A stretch of 64,000 nucleotides of DNA from Brienomyrus brachyistius (lineage: Eukaryota; Chordata; Actinopteri; Osteoglossiformes; Mormyridae), in the NCBI RefSeq assembly GCF_023856365.1, contig NW_026042454.1, forward strand, positions 1 to 64,000, in the 5' to 3' direction. Numbering within the stretch: the stretch's first letter is position 1; the number at the start of each line of letters is the position of its first letter. This document shows positions 35,884 through 48,499 of this stretch, piece by piece. Below the pieces are notes generated by a model. That model had not been told where the DNA came from and ran no database searches. It saw nothing but the letters and a program-made list of their open reading frames with translations. Made by a program: the position numbers and the translations under genes.

Positions 35884-36430
35884 ATCCATCCATCCATTTT
35901 CCAAACTGCTTATCCTACTGGGTCGCGGGTGGTCCGGAACCTATCCCGGAATGTGGAATGGGCACGAGGCAGGGAACAATCCAGGATGGGGGGCAGCCCA
36001 TCACAGGGCACACTCACACACAAATCGTGATTATATTATTGCACTATACTATATAAATAAAAAGTAAACTTAATACCAGTTGTGGTAATAAAGTGAGTAA
36101 ACTTAATACCAGTTGTGGTAATAAAGTGCACAGAGAGTAAGAGAGAGTAGGGTTTCACATAAACGTATGTTCATTAGCATTTAGTATTCTGATGGCTTTG
36201 GGGTTAGAAGCTCTTATTAAATCTGGTTGTTCTGCAATGCATACTGCGGTAACGTTTACCAGAGGGCAGAAGTTCAAACATCTCATGTGCTGGGTGCGTG
36301 GGATCTTTTTTAAATATAATTATGCATATGTAGAACTAGGGATATGATCCTGTTAAGTATGATAGTTCTGTCTCATTATTGCAGGATCGACATCCATAGT
36401 AACTGTGGTGATCTATCCATTTGTGTGCAT
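35884..36430 (+). repeat. (CATCC)-headed dispersed repeat and LINE UTR fragment
   Basis: ATCCATCCATTTTCCAAACTGC, GGGTCGCGGGTGGTCC and GGAACAATCCAGGATGGGGG match 47885-48165. A 37-bp tandem duplication (ACTTAATACCAGTTGTGG) is at about 36065-36128, followed by a LINE UTR-like stretch (TTGGGGTTAGAAGCTCTTAT). Confidence 0.65.
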
Positions 36431-36803
36431 GTCTGTGTGTGTGTGTGCGAGCGGGTATACCTATCCTACCCCATAGCGTGATAAATACCTGTTTTTTTTT
36501 TCCCTTATGGGGACCACGAAACTGAAAACCAGGAAAACTCTATTTTATAAAAATCTGTGACTGCTGTGGAAAAACTAAAAATGCAAAACCTCTTTTATTT
36601 TGCTTGGTTACTTATGGTTATGGTTAGGGCAGGGTGGGGGTTAAGATTGTCATAGTTAGCGTTAGCATTTATCCAATAGAAGTCAATGAGCGGGCCCCAT
36701 AAGGATAGGTATACCCTATGTGTGTGCATGTGTGTGTTTGTCCCATATTGCCTGGGCTTCAGGATACCTCATAACCCGGAACTTCATCAGAAGTAGTTAG
36801 AAA

Positions 36804-36860
36804 ATGGATGAATGGATGGATGGATGGATGGATGGATGGATGGATGGATGGATGGATGGA
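36804..36860. repeat. (GGAT)n microsatellite
   Basis: About 13 copies of GGAT, the usual tail of the CATCC-headed dispersed repeat. Confidence 0.95.
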
Positions 36861-39290
36861 CAGATCAATAAAAGTACAGAACATCCATTTTACAAAGAAC
36901 CATCAACACTAAATGTATGCACTGGTCATGCTCCTGGAAATTAAACTTTTCTGAAAAGCAGCATGTTCATAAATTAGCTGCTGTTATACCTTGGGGGAAC
37001 AAATGCAGATGAAATTGTAAAACAAACTGCAGTGGCAAAACAGTTCTGGCTGCCTGTGCTGCCCTGCCTGCCCGCCCTCCTGCCCATTACGTCCTGCCTG
37101 TGCCACCCTCCTGCCTGCCCTCCTGCCTGTTTACGTCTTTCCTGTGTGCCCTGCTGCCAGTTATTCTGTATTTACATCCGGACTTAACTAATTGAACCAT
37201 ATAAACCATATAAATCAGGACTTTGTTAACCTGACTTCTGCCCTGTGGAGGATGGGCTCCCCCTTTCACTCTGGTTCCTCCAAAGGTTTCTTACTATGAC
37301 TGAGTTTATCCTTGCCAATGTCGCTTTCTAATTTTTCAGGCTAGATCTTGCTCACTGGGACAATTGGGCAGGGACAAAGTAAAGTGCTTTGAGACAATGT
37401 AAGGCTATGAAAATGTACTATACAAAATAAAGTGAATTGACTTGAGTAATGTGGCACAAAGCAACCCTTCTTTGCCACAGGAAATGTCTGGTGCAATTTC
37501 TTTTTTAATTGTACATGTCAATTGCATAATACCCTAAACTAATTCATTATTATTTCTATTATTATCATCATCATCAGTATTTCATTAGTATTCCATGGTA
37601 TTTAGATTTTTCAGGAATCAGTGTGTGTACTGTATACTTTTTAATTTATTTGCACTATGTGTAGTGTCTCTGCAGCTGTATATACTTGCTGCATTATGCA
37701 CAAGAACTTCCCTCAGGCATCAGTATAGTTAATCAAATGTAATATTTCTTGCTTGTTTATTAAGTTGTTTTAGGTATTTTGTGTGTTCCACTTAATTTAG
37801 TGTAATTAGTCCTAGTTGACTCAGGTTTAGTTAGATTTTTCCTTCTGTTGTTCCTCTGCATCATGCTACTGTCATAAAATTTCAATGTCTTACCTAACTT
37901 AAGAGTTTTGTGCATTGTGTTTTGGAGAGAAAGAAATCATTACTTTTTTTCTTTAGATTCATCCACTGATTCTATCACCTATGACACATTCCCCCTGAAT
38001 ATTTGTTTGTTTATTTATGTATTTGCTTGGGGGATGGAATTAACAAACAGAAATAACTGAATGAATCAGGGTAGTGAAAAACATTTATAAACTTATCATT
38101 TTGGTATTGGTACGATCCTGTTCTGGTTAGTTAGCCGAGGGAGTAAATCATCCGGAGTTTCATCTCTCAATCTCCTCCTACACCCACTCAGCATCACAGT
38201 ATGGACTCCCCAATGCAACTGATCTGCACGTATTTGTACTCTGGGAGGAAATTGAAGCCCCCATAGGAAAAACTCAAAGCCTACAGACATATGCACAAAA
38301 CCAGGGGACATGCTCAGTTCTGCAGGCCTGGAAGTGTGAGAGAAGGCTATTTATTGAGTTTCCCCTCTGCCCCTGGTAAAGATGAAACATGCACAAGTCA
38401 TTAAACACACATATACTTACATGAAAGTCTGACTGATACTGGAGCTTCCAGTGCCCGTAAACCAGGTACTGGGGTACTCCATTTCCTTCTTGATAATTAG
38501 CGCCATTGAAAAAAAAAACGGTGCCTTTCCTAATATTAACTGACTCTCAGACAAATGTACTGCTTGAAGACCCTGCCACTATTCGCATTTTCCAGCAGGA
38601 GTCACAAATCTTCATTGCATTCAGTTTATTCTCAGATGAGCTCATGCATGTTTCTATGTGCATCTTTACACTTAAACAAATACAGCTAACCTCTGTTGTT
38701 ATATTCCATATATATTTGTCGTGACTGGCCTTTTTTCTCAAATGATGGATTTCTGAAACTAAAACTGACAGTATTCTAAAATATTTATATTGCCACATCA
38801 TCGACACATGTTCTAATATGACATAGCATTCCCCTGGACCATAGTGCGACTTAGAGACAAGATATAACATGCCCTTCACGGTAAAACACTAGATAGGTGC
38901 AACACTTAATGTCAACGTTGTCAATGTCAATGTTGACTTAATGTCAACGTTAAATTCATGGATTCGCAAATTAAGTAACACGGTTACAGTACAAAAACGA
39001 GCAGAGCTGTGTATGGCATGACTATCTCGCGGCGGCGACAAAATATGCTTATCCTTCTAATTATTCAGAAGAAAATATATTTGCAAGCACAGCCGTTCAC
39101 GGCTTCCGTACAAAAAGCTGTCACTACGCTACAGGAAGAATACACGACCAATATAGGATTTACACAAGTCTGCTTCTTTTGTTTTATTTAGTAACAACTT
39201 TCACAAAAATTGACAGCAATACTGCTAAAAGTGCAGATCTGTTGCCAAATTAAATAAACAAAGAAATTAATCATAAAAATATTCAAAGTA
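36861..39290. other. AT-rich intergenic sequence
   Basis: It contains the retroposon tail at 37240-37440. No coding exon recognised. Confidence 0.5.
37240..37440 (+). mobile_element. Retroposon 3' tail (GGAGGATGGGCTCCC family), copy 2
   Basis: GGAGGATGGGCTCCCCCTTT, TCTGGTTCCTCCAAAGG and the end TACAAAATAAAGTGAATTGA form the characteristic tail ending in a short GAATT-type repeat. Confidence 0.75.
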
Positions 39291-39298
39291 TATACAGC

Positions 39299-39442
39299 CA
39301 GGGGCGCCACTAGCAATTTTGGGCCCTATGACAAAATATGAGGTTGGGCCCCCCTACCACACCCATTCAGATCTCTGGGGGCCCCTAAAGGGCGTGGGCC
39401 CTTAGAATTGTCCCAACTTTCCCCCCCTTAGCGGCGCCCCTG
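39299..39442. mobile_element. hAT-type MITE, 144 bp
   Basis: The ends CAGGGGCGCCACTAGC and TTAGCGGCGCCCCTG are inverted repeats. Identical 8-bp target duplications TATACAGC flank it at 39291-39298 and 39443-39450, the length used by hAT transposases. No coding capacity. Confidence 0.92.
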
Positions 39443-40011
39443 TATACAGCTAACCATTTCCAATCGAAAAGTACATACAAGTCTCCAATATAAGTTATAC
39501 AATGGAGCGCAGATAAAACTTTTAAATAGTAATTAACCAAACTATATAAAGAATACAAGTTTGAATACAGGTAATTTGTATAAATTTTACTGTGTTCAGA
39601 CTGAAAAATCAGCACCAGCCTTACACACATTGCAGTTCTGCTTTTTTCTTCTTTTAGCATAATTACCCGTTTCACGTTCACGAGGCAGAAGATCCCTGCA
39701 AATGTGAAAATTCACAAGTAACAGGCACCATTAACCTCAAGCCATAACAGTCTGCTAGCCTGAACAATAGCAAACTCTATGTATTACCAATTATTACGCA
39801 GGTTGTCACTTTATCAAATCATGACTGTTACTAAGAAGTGGGAGTGAAACGCGTGTCACGAGATCTCGCGATATTACAACATGAGATTTCTCGTTGGAGC
39901 GAAAAGCCGTTTCACGAATGCGCTTGCAAATGAGCTGCTGTAAATATGTCGGCATCTGACTAAATTACTATAGTAGATACCCCAGACACTTTTGAATCTT
40001 TTGTGTGTCAG

Positions 40012-40160
40012 CATTTCGGGTGCCCGGCGGAAAATATAAATGGCGAAAGGGAGACAGACAAAACACGAACCATCTGTAAGGACTGTAGAAAGCTAATGCC
40101 GCACACAGCGGCTAATGCTACTACTAACTACTATGCAAAGCCATTTGCAGCACCATCATA
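40012..40160 (+). pseudogene. BED zinc-finger remnant of a hAT transposase
   Basis: One frame reads CQHFGCPAENING, then TICKDCRKLMPHTAANATT and NYYAK, the C-x2-C start of a BED finger. Stops lie before and after, so only a relic of the DNA-binding end remains. Confidence 0.5.
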
Positions 40161-42660
40161 GCTCTTTATTTAAATTCACTGCACCGGTGAAGAAAACATT
40201 TTTTAAAAAATGTTATGTTTATTATTGGGTGCTTTCCACTTCATGCACCCACATACAGCGCTAGCTTAAAGCAATGCATTCTGGTCCTGACGCAATGCAT
40301 CATGGTTATATTTTTTATCGCCCGTTGCATTACGTCACCATGTCACATGGTACCAAAACTCCGCGAGAGCAAGACACATCAGGCAGCACCTCTTAGCAGG
40401 CTGCACAGGCTGGATCCGCCTCCATTACGACACAACTTTGCCCTTATTGGCTTAAGATTTTAGTTACATACATGACGTTTGTATATCTGCTATTTCTCCC
40501 GAGAAGCAGGTAAAGCGGTAACTGCTTTTCAATTAATTTACTTGGTAAAATTAAATTTAAATAAATGATATGAATATTGTAATAGTACTCGTGAGCTTTG
40601 TTTGTTGTTAGTTACTATAATGTTGCGCTGCTTTATTTGTTTAATCGTCTTGTCTGTGAAGACATTCAACAGTTAATCAAATAAGAACTGCACTGTACAC
40701 TGTACATGACCATAAAAACTTTGAATCCTTGAAATAAATGTTTTTGATCTTTTCCTTGGCAGTTATCTTTTTACACAGGGCCTCTATGTACACAATAGTT
40801 ATTTTTTTCACGACTAACAGTATGGATCAGGAGTTGGTTATTGTAAAAGAAGTAATGTGCATGCAGGTGATATTTGTATAGATTTATATTTACCCCTAGG
40901 TGATAAGTTTGACAGTCATTTCTTTTACCGTTTGGCCTCTCGGTTGAACATAATAGTGGCGCGAGCAGCTCCACTTGGTTTTTTAAAAATACTCAGCCAT
41001 GAACTTTTGGTGAACTCAGGTGAATCCCTTCCTTCAGTAGTAAACCTTGGTAGTTTCAGCCGTTTACACATTGTCTCACTAAAGGTTGATAATATATTTG
41101 TCCTTTTACATAGTGATAAAATATACGCGATAAAAATGTGAATATTCATAGATTCAGGACTAACAAAGTAGCTAACAGAAACTCAGACTAACAAAAGGTG
41201 CAAATACATACTCAGTTGGTTCCATTGTGTTGATTACATTATAATGTTTACATTGTAATGATTATATCATGGATATTTGGCATACTTTTTATAAAATCGT
41301 AATTCTTATATTCTGCGTTATATAGTGCTAATATAGTGCTAAATAATATTCCATAGATGGATGGACTTTATTAATCCCCGTGGGGAAATTGTGTTTTTTA
41401 TGTCTCCCTCAACTTACTCTTTGTGGAGTAAGTTGTCCGCGAAGTGCAGCTACCTGTTGGGGCGCCCAGGGAGCTGGGGGTTAAGGGCCTTGCTCAAGGA
41501 CCCACAGACGTGCTGAGGCTGGGTTAGTTTCAACTGGTGACCTCATTACAGGCACAAGGACTGACCCCTGCCCCCCAACTGTGTATGAGTAGCATTTATG
41601 CTGTTTCTTGAGTGTGAGCTAGTACATAAACCAGCTAGTGCTCACCATTGCAAAAATACTCTAGCTTTCTGTCATACACATTTTTTTATTTTCTTACATT
41701 GTCCGTTTTTGTTCATAGTCTGTAATATTCTGAATAACGACAATGTAGAGGAAAAACAGATTAAATTCTCCTTGTTTGTAATTTCCCCATGTAATCCACT
41801 GCCTTGTGGTAAGAGGTGCAAAAGTCAGACGCGTTGAATGATGAGGATACGATATTGAGTTTAGTTCTTGAGAGGATTTATTCATATGATATTTTAACAC
41901 ACAGTACTTTGAACTGGTTTGTTTGGCGCAAAAGGGCCGATATGCAGACACCATCACACATGGCAAATACGGTCAATGACTGTTTCACTTTGCACCTTCA
42001 GCCCTGAGCCGCGTAATCTCAGCACCTTTAATAACAACCATTGCTGCCTCCTACAGGTGGGAATACACTTAGACAATAGTAAATATCACTAAGGCAGGCA
42101 AGTACCTCTCGTTTCAAGTGTTGCAATACTATATAACATTATATTATAAACAATAAATACGAATAAATAAAAACATTAAACAAATAAACATAATCAATAA
42201 TATTCATGAATAATTATGCTTAATATACAAATAAAAGAATAGCTCCTGCAGATGATTTCAGATAACTACTGGAACAATGAGTTCTGGAGGGGAGCAAGCT
42301 CTGTTACATGCTATAGAAATGTTGATCTGATTCCTTTCATTATCAGATTGTTACCACTGTTAAAAACCACAGATATTGTATTCTGATTGTATGCATTTCC
42401 TTATTAGGGCATGTCAGTTACTTCTGTTAAAAAATCCGTTTATTCTGACGTCGTAAATTTCCTGATCAGAGTTTACCCTCTTTAAAGTGATGGAGGTCCA
42501 CTTGTGCCAAAGATACATCGATATGCATATGAGATTTCGTTTGTGCCAAAAATATGTAAATAGCACACAGTCCATGTCGACTGAGCATGTGACAAAGAAT
42601 TTTTCTGTGACAATTCTATTTTGTCAATGAGTTTGTCTGTGGAGCCCCTGAAGGGACCTA
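40161..42660. other. Intergenic, with one SINE-like fragment
   Basis: AT-rich. The stretch 41356-41560 (GGGGGTTAAGGGCCTTGCTC) is the same repeat as 108-218. Nothing else recognised. Confidence 0.5.
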
Positions 42661-42689
42661 ATGGTGTCCGCTAATTAGATACCCAGAAA

Positions 42690-42982
42690 TAAACTGTGTG
42701 GCTCCTGCCCAAGCATTGCTGCCCAAACAGCAGCTTCCTCCTTATGCCACCGAGGGAGGAGTAGCCAGTGGTTCCCCTGCCCCTTCCCCTCTCCCCCCTG
42801 CAGACGAGGATCATAACCATTCAGCACCCGACTCTACCTCCTTCTCGGTGAAGAAGTGCCGTGGCGAAACGCTCAGGCAGCAGGACGAGGTAGCAGAAAT
42901 TCTTGCCCCTATGTTGGTATGTCCAAATCCTCAAGGGGGAGATAAGGTTTGCTCATCTGACACTGTAGATGAAGGAGTTGAA
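42690..42982 (+). pseudogene. Endogenous retrovirus gag fragment, first part
   Basis: A plus-strand frame rich in Pro and Ser (AQALLPKQQLPPYATEGG) reads up to the LINE insertion at 42983. It is interpreted as the proline-rich region before capsid because the frame beyond the LINE encodes a capsid-like segment. Old and degenerate. Confidence 0.5.
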
Positions 42983-43969
42983 CATAAGAACATAAGAACT
43001 ATACAAACGAGACGAGGCCATTCGGCCCATCAAGCTCGCTTGGGGAGAACTAAACTAATAGCTCAGAGTCGTTAAAATCTTATCTAGCTCTGATTTAAAG
43101 GAACCCAAGGATTCAGCTTGCACTACATTATCAGGAAGACTATTCCATACTCTACACGCTGCGTAAAGAAGTGCTTCCTTAAATCCAGCTTGAAATGTTC
43201 TCCCGCTAATTTCCACCTATGGCCACGAGTTCGTGTATTTAAACTAATGCTGAAGTAACTATTTGGTTGAACAGCATCCAAACCTGTTAGAATCTTATAT
43301 ACCTGGATCATGTCCCCCCTCAATCTCCTTTGCTTGAGACTGAACAGATTTAGCTCAAGTAACCGTTCCTCGTATGACATTCCTCTAAGACCAGGAATCA
43401 TTTTTGTGGCCCTACGCTGCACCTTTTCTAAGGCCACAATGTCCTTTTTAAGATATGGTGACCAAACCTGCACACAATATTCTAGGTGAGGTCTCACCAA
43501 GGAATTGTATAATCTTAGCATTACCTCCCTTGACTTAAACTCCACACACCTGGAGATATACCCCAACATCCTATTGGCCTTTTTTATTGCTTCCCCACAC
43601 TGGCGAGAATGGGACATGGAAGCATCAACATACACACCAAGGTCTTTCTCATGATCAGCTACCTTTATTTCAGTGACACCCATGAAATACCTGTACTTTA
43701 TATTTCTGCTCCCTAGATGGAGTACCTTATATTTATCGACGTTAAATTTCATCTGCCAGGTATCGGCCCAGTCACTAATTAAATCAAGATCCCGCTGTAG
43801 CTGCTGAGCCACTAATTCAGTATCTGCTACACCACCCACCTTGGTGTCATCTGCAAATTTCACCAGTTTACTGTATATATTGGTATCCATATCATTTATG
43901 TAAATTAGGAACAATAGTGGTCCTAAAATCGAACCCTGCGGTACCCCACTATGAACGCAAGCCCACTGT
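42983..43969 (-). mobile_element. 5'-truncated LINE inserted in a gag relic
   Basis: On the minus strand the frame (43123-43969) encodes the RT motifs GVPQGSILGPLLF and FADDTK, then VRPHLEYCVQVWSPYLKKD and the same tail as 31036-31605. Its 3' end (CATAAGAACATAAGAAC) lies at the left. An 8-bp target duplication GAGTTGAA is at 42975-42982 and 43970-43977. Truncated in RT, hence dead on arrival. Confidence 0.88.
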
Positions 43970-43977
43970 GAGTTGAA

Positions 43978-44190
43978 GGACATTGCCAGTGACCTGCTGG
44001 ACCCCAGGCAGAACAGGCCTCACCATGCGACAGCCCTTCAGAGACTGGTCCTCCTGCGCATGGACTGGGGCATGATGCATCAGTTTAAACAGGAGCCTGG
44101 TAAATCCTGCGAGTGCTACACCAAGCGACTGATGGCAGCATTCTCCAACTACAGTGGGATGGACTCCACAACGGACCGAGAGTGTATGTG
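43978..44190 (+). pseudogene. Endogenous retrovirus gag fragment, capsid part
   Basis: The frame reads DIASDLLDPRQNRP, RMDWGMMHQFKQEPGKS and YTKRLMAAFSNYSGMD, resembling the capsid region of the young provirus at 57183 (KQKDGEEPEDFMDRMRVVF). It continues the reading of 42690-42982 across the LINE. Ends at TGA. Confidence 0.6.
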
Positions 44191-44584
44191 ATGTAAAATA
44201 CACTAAGATAGGTAAAAACTCTTTTGTGGACTAAGTAAAACAAACATTTTATGTTCTAGTTTTCTTAAAACTACTGAAACAAATAATTGGCTACACTGCA
44301 GTTCCGCTGTTTTGTTTGGCACCCCTGCATGTCGTGCATTGTGTGGAAAAAACCTGAAGGCTGAGGAATGTTACGTAACACAGCTAGAATGTAAAAACTC
44401 TCTCTGGTGTAATTCACTGCATAAAACCAATGGTGTTAAGTGTGATGTCTTCTTCATAACACTCCCTGATGTTTGTGTCCGTGACCATGAGATAGGGTGG
44501 GCTGCTTTTCTTCCTTCCTTTGACTAGTATTCCTCCTAAATTGTTCATCTGTATTTGCTGCATTGGTACTTGATGTGCGTGTGC

Positions 44585-45130
44585 CTTGTGTCACGATCGC
44601 CATTTAACGGGAGCGGCGGACGGGCAGGAAACAGGCAAGGCAGGCAGGATACGGGGATTTATTAGGAACACGGGGTGCAGGAAACATCTCACGCAGACGG
44701 ACTTCAATGACGGACACTGAACTCTAGTAAGACATGAACTCAAATAGACAGGACTGATTGAAAATAATCGGACACAGCTGGGTACGATCAGGGAAGCACA
44801 CGTGGATAATCAGGGGGCGTGGCACACACGGTGGTCAGACTGTCCGGGACCTCCTCGGGGACTAGGGCAGGAAAGTCTGGAGCTGGGTCAGGGACAGGAG
44901 TGGGGCCAGGAACAAGAGCCCCAGGGGGCACAGTCATTTGAGGCGGAGGGAGCGCCTCGGGCGTGGGCTCTGGGGCCGCAGGGGGCAGCGGAGGCGGCTG
45001 CTCAGGAGCTACGGGCAAAGCAGGCGGCGGCTGCTCGGGCTCTGGGGCCGCAGGGGGCAGCGGAGGCGGCTGCTCGGGCTGCGCAGGAGCTATGGGCGAC
45101 GAAGGCAACTGCTCAGACGCTGTAGCAGGA
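44585..45130 (-). mobile_element. Repeat with proline-rich frame, copy 2
   Basis: It starts GTCACGATCGCCATTTAACG and shares GATCAGGGAAGCACACGTGG and GGGGGCGTGGCACACACG with the copy at 24216. The minus frame (44788-45108) is Pro/Glu/Ala repeats ending CATPPDYPRVLP, the same end residues. Confidence 0.65.
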
Positions 45131-45695
45131 ACCCAGGACTTTATGCTCAGCCCACTGCTGTTAACTCCGATGACTCACAACTGAGCAGCAATGCACATTT
45201 CGAATTCCATCATCAACATCAGGCAGATGACAAGACTGTTGTGGGTCTCATCAATAAAAACGGTGACTCAGCATACAAAGAGGAAGTGTGATGACTATCG
45301 GACTGCTGCAGAGCCAACAACCTGTCTCTGAATGTTGACCAAAGAGATGGTTGTTGACGTTAGAAGAACACAAAACACAGAGTGACCACTCTCTGCTGCA
45401 CATCGATGGCTCATCTGTGGAGATCGTAGAGAGTACCAGATTCCTTGTTGTCCATCTGGCGGAGAATCTCACCAGGTCCTTCAACATCAGCTCCATAGTA
45501 AGGAAAGCACAGCAGCACCTCTACTCTCCACGGAAGCTCAGAAAAGCCCATCTCCCATTCTCACACTCTATTGGGGAACTGTTGAAAGCACCCTGAGCAG
45601 CTGCATCACGGTCTGCTTTGAGAACTGTGTCGCCTCAGATCACAAGTCCCTACAACAGATAGTGATGACAGGTGAGAAAATCATTGGGAGTATCG
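45131..45695 (+). mobile_element. LINE reverse-transcriptase relic, left half
   Basis: Several frames give RT-like pieces: DDKTVVGLINKNGD, LSLNVDQ, PLLHIDGSSVEIVES and STRFLVVHLAENLT. It continues at 46524 after the solo LTR. Confidence 0.7.
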
Positions 45696-46523
45696 TGTTA
45701 GAGAAATATGTACTTTTTTTATCATCATTTTGCTAGACGCTTAGAAACAACAGCCTGCCGCAGCTTGATCTTAATTGAGCAATAACACGTCTCAAGAACT
45801 GTCGCTTGAATATTTCCACCCCATATATGGTGACAAACAATGTTCAATGTCAGTTGCATATCCTGTTTGTGTACCTCAATAAAAGACACTGCGAGGGGAG
45901 TTACTCTTTCGAAGTTGGCTGAGTTCGACTGAGAGGCTGACACCTCGAGGTCAGGACCGGGCTTCCCTTTGTAAGGAAAAGTGGTAAAAATGTCCCAAGG
46001 TTCTTGGTTGATCATTTGAATGCAGACAATGTTAGGAATTTATGATCATGGGGGAAGCCAGGGAGAGAATGGGGGTTCCAGTTGGCACCACTATGGTGAT
46101 AAGGATAAGATAAGGTGATAAGAATTGAATTACAATGATCATAAAAGTCTCCACCCTGTCCTGTCCCGTCCCTGTCTCAGGATCCTCACACTCCAGGGGG
46201 TCACTCTTTATATGTAAATTCACTCACAACACCTACACACAACACCTTGGTGGGGAGGGCCTTTTTGGGTATAAAGGGGGGTGAAGAACTGTCTTCAATT
46301 TGTATCTGAGCTGCCTTTCAGTACCCGGTGTGTCTCTACACTGTATTACATTGTATTATTTTTGCTGTTCAATAAACCATCATTTTGCTGAAACTGCGGA
46401 GACTCTGCAAGTGGATTCCCTACACCTTGCAGCAAGTAAAACGTCATCACAGCTGTCTGTGTTGTTCTGTGTTCAGAGACTGGTTTGTTTCCAGCGCATC
46501 TTCAGAAGAAGATAACCCTAACA
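45696..46523 (+). mobile_element. Solo LTR (828 bp) inside a LINE
   Basis: Starts TGTTAGAGAA and ends CCCTAACA, the TG...CA rule with inverted ends. It has a TATA box (GGGTATAAAGGGG near 46268) and a polyadenylation signal (CAATAAACC near 46370). Flanks TATCG (45691-45695) and TATCT (46524-46528) look like a target duplication with one change. The interrupted LINE frame resumes on the right. Confidence 0.75.
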
Positions 46524-47040
46524 TATCTCTCCCCTCCATCACAGATATTCACACCACACACTGCATCCGCAAAGCCACCACCATTGTGGATGACCCCACC
46601 CACCCCTCACATTATCGTTTCACCCTCCTGCCTTCTGGAAATAGGTCCCGGAGCATTCGGGCCTTCACAGCCAGACTCAAACAGCTTTATCCCCCATGCC
46701 GTCAGACTACTGAACTCTCAGGGACTAATCTGATACCACACACACATACACTCATTAACACACTTTATTATTTAACTACTATTTTTTATCTTATTGTCGC
46801 CATGTTTACAGTTACTTTTATTTATTTTTATTGCTACCTCATTGGACAACCAAACTGCGCCTTCTCAGTACTGGGTTTACTGTGCTGTTTGTGCTCGTTG
46901 GTGTCAGTTGTCCTCTCTTTTTGCACTGTCCTGCAATGTTTGCACAGTTTTTGCTCATTATGCACCATACAGTATGTTGCTAGGTTGGTATGTGTTAGTC
47001 TTCTGTTAATTTAAGTAGCACCTTGGTCCGAGGGAAACAG
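46524..47040 (+). mobile_element. LINE relic, right half and 3' UTR
   Basis: The frame gives ITDIHTTHCIRKATTIV, HPSHYRFTLLPSGNRSRSI and RAFTARLKQLYPP, the LINE C-terminus, followed by an AT-rich 3' UTR. Confidence 0.75.
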
Positions 47041-47137
47041 TTTCTTTTGTAACTGTACTATACTCAACTGTGTAAAGTTAAAAATAACATTAAAGACCTA
47101 CTTGACTTTTACTGAACAGGTGCTAAAGTGAAATTAC

Positions 47138-47434
47138 TTGCTTCTGGGAAAGAACTCCAGCTGTAATTCTGTACAACAATTATGGGAGACATATGGGAAG
47201 GACGCGGTGTCAGACCTGCCCCAGTGGGACGAATGTGGTTTTCCTAGTAACAGCAGCTTCAGTCCCAATCAGATAAGCCAGATGCATCTGAAATTAGAGG
47301 AACGGGATCAGACTGGTTGCTCAGGGACTAATGTGGTAGAACTAAAACAGAGACAAATTGGACGGTGTTTCAATTGTGGGAAAATGAGACAAAGCAGGCA
47401 GAGGAGATGCGGGTGGCAAAGAAGCATGAGATAA
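47138..47434 (+). pseudogene. Retroviral gag relic with zinc knuckle
   Basis: The frame includes CGFPSNSSFSPNQIS and RCFNCGK, the start of a nucleocapsid knuckle whose second half is damaged. Possibly the far end of the relic at 42690-44190, pushed apart by insertions. Confidence 0.4.
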
Positions 47435-47884
47435 GGAATGCAGAGAATGTGGATGAGGGTGAGACTCCTGTGAAAACTGTGTATTGAAAATTAGGGCCAT
47501 AGTATTGTCATCCATCCTGTCAGGGTATGGAAATACACTGAGGGTAAATGGCCTAATGCAGGAAGTGTCTTAATCCTATAACATCCAGCTGATTCAGGCT
47601 GTGGGGGACAGTGTAGTACTGCACTCTTCTGGCTGGGACCTTGAATAAATGAATGAATGTTACATTTATACAGCCCTTTTCTAAGATACACAAAGAGCTT
47701 TACAGAAGCACTGGGGAGCCACTTCAACCCAAACGTGAGGCAGCAGGAGAGGGGGCCCAGGCAGAGAGAACAGCCAACAAGACGGGTGCTTCCACAGACA
47801 GGACGGGGGCCCCGGCAGACCAACGCTGACGACTCCTGGGACCAAGTCAACAGAGCAGCTGTCGTCATTGTGACTCACCCTCAT

Positions 47885-48165
47885 ACATCCATCCATTGTC
47901 TAAACCGCTTATGCTACTGGGTCGCGGGGGGTCCAGAGCCTATCCTGGAAGGATCTGTGCACGAGGCAGGGAACAACCCAGGACGGGGGGGCAGCTCATT
48001 GCAAGGCACATTCACACACCATTCACACACACATGCACTCCTACGGCCAATTTAGCAAGAGAGAACATGCAAACTCCCCACACATGTGACCCAGGCGGAG
48101 ACTCGAACCTGAGTCCCAGTGGTGGGAGGTAACAGTGCTAATCACTGCACCACCAAGCAGCCCCA
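47885..48165 (+). repeat. (CATCC)-headed dispersed repeat
   Basis: ATCCATCCATTGTCTAAACC, ACTGGGTCGCGGGGGGTCC and the end CTAATCACTGCACCACC match a repeat that occurs at 35884 and, in minus orientation, at 54381. Confidence 0.75.
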
Positions 48166-48499
48166 CCCTCATACATGATTTCTGATTCTTGATTTTAATC
48201 CCCTTTTCTGTTTTTGGCAACATATAAAGTGCTGTGAATGTCACTGTCAGATTGTCATATCATCCTCCAGTTGTCCCTTGTCACCCTGGATGCACATTGA
48301 GTGTTTGCTAAATATTTTATCTTGTAGTGTTCCTGATTTTTTCCTGTGTTTTAATTTGCAATTCTCAAATTTCATGACTGGCATCCGTGGGGACGATTAA
48401 TTAAACCTGTTAACTCTGCACTTCAATTTCAAACTGTTGGTAACATGTGTACATATTTTTGTCTGATCTTTTCACCACCAGGTGGCGATATAGCAACTC

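Noticed and set aside
46385..47014. 209-residue plus-strand frame with hydrophobic end as a membrane protein
   Set aside because: It runs through the solo LTR, LINE C-terminus and LINE 3' UTR; the hydrophobic part is AT-rich UTR.
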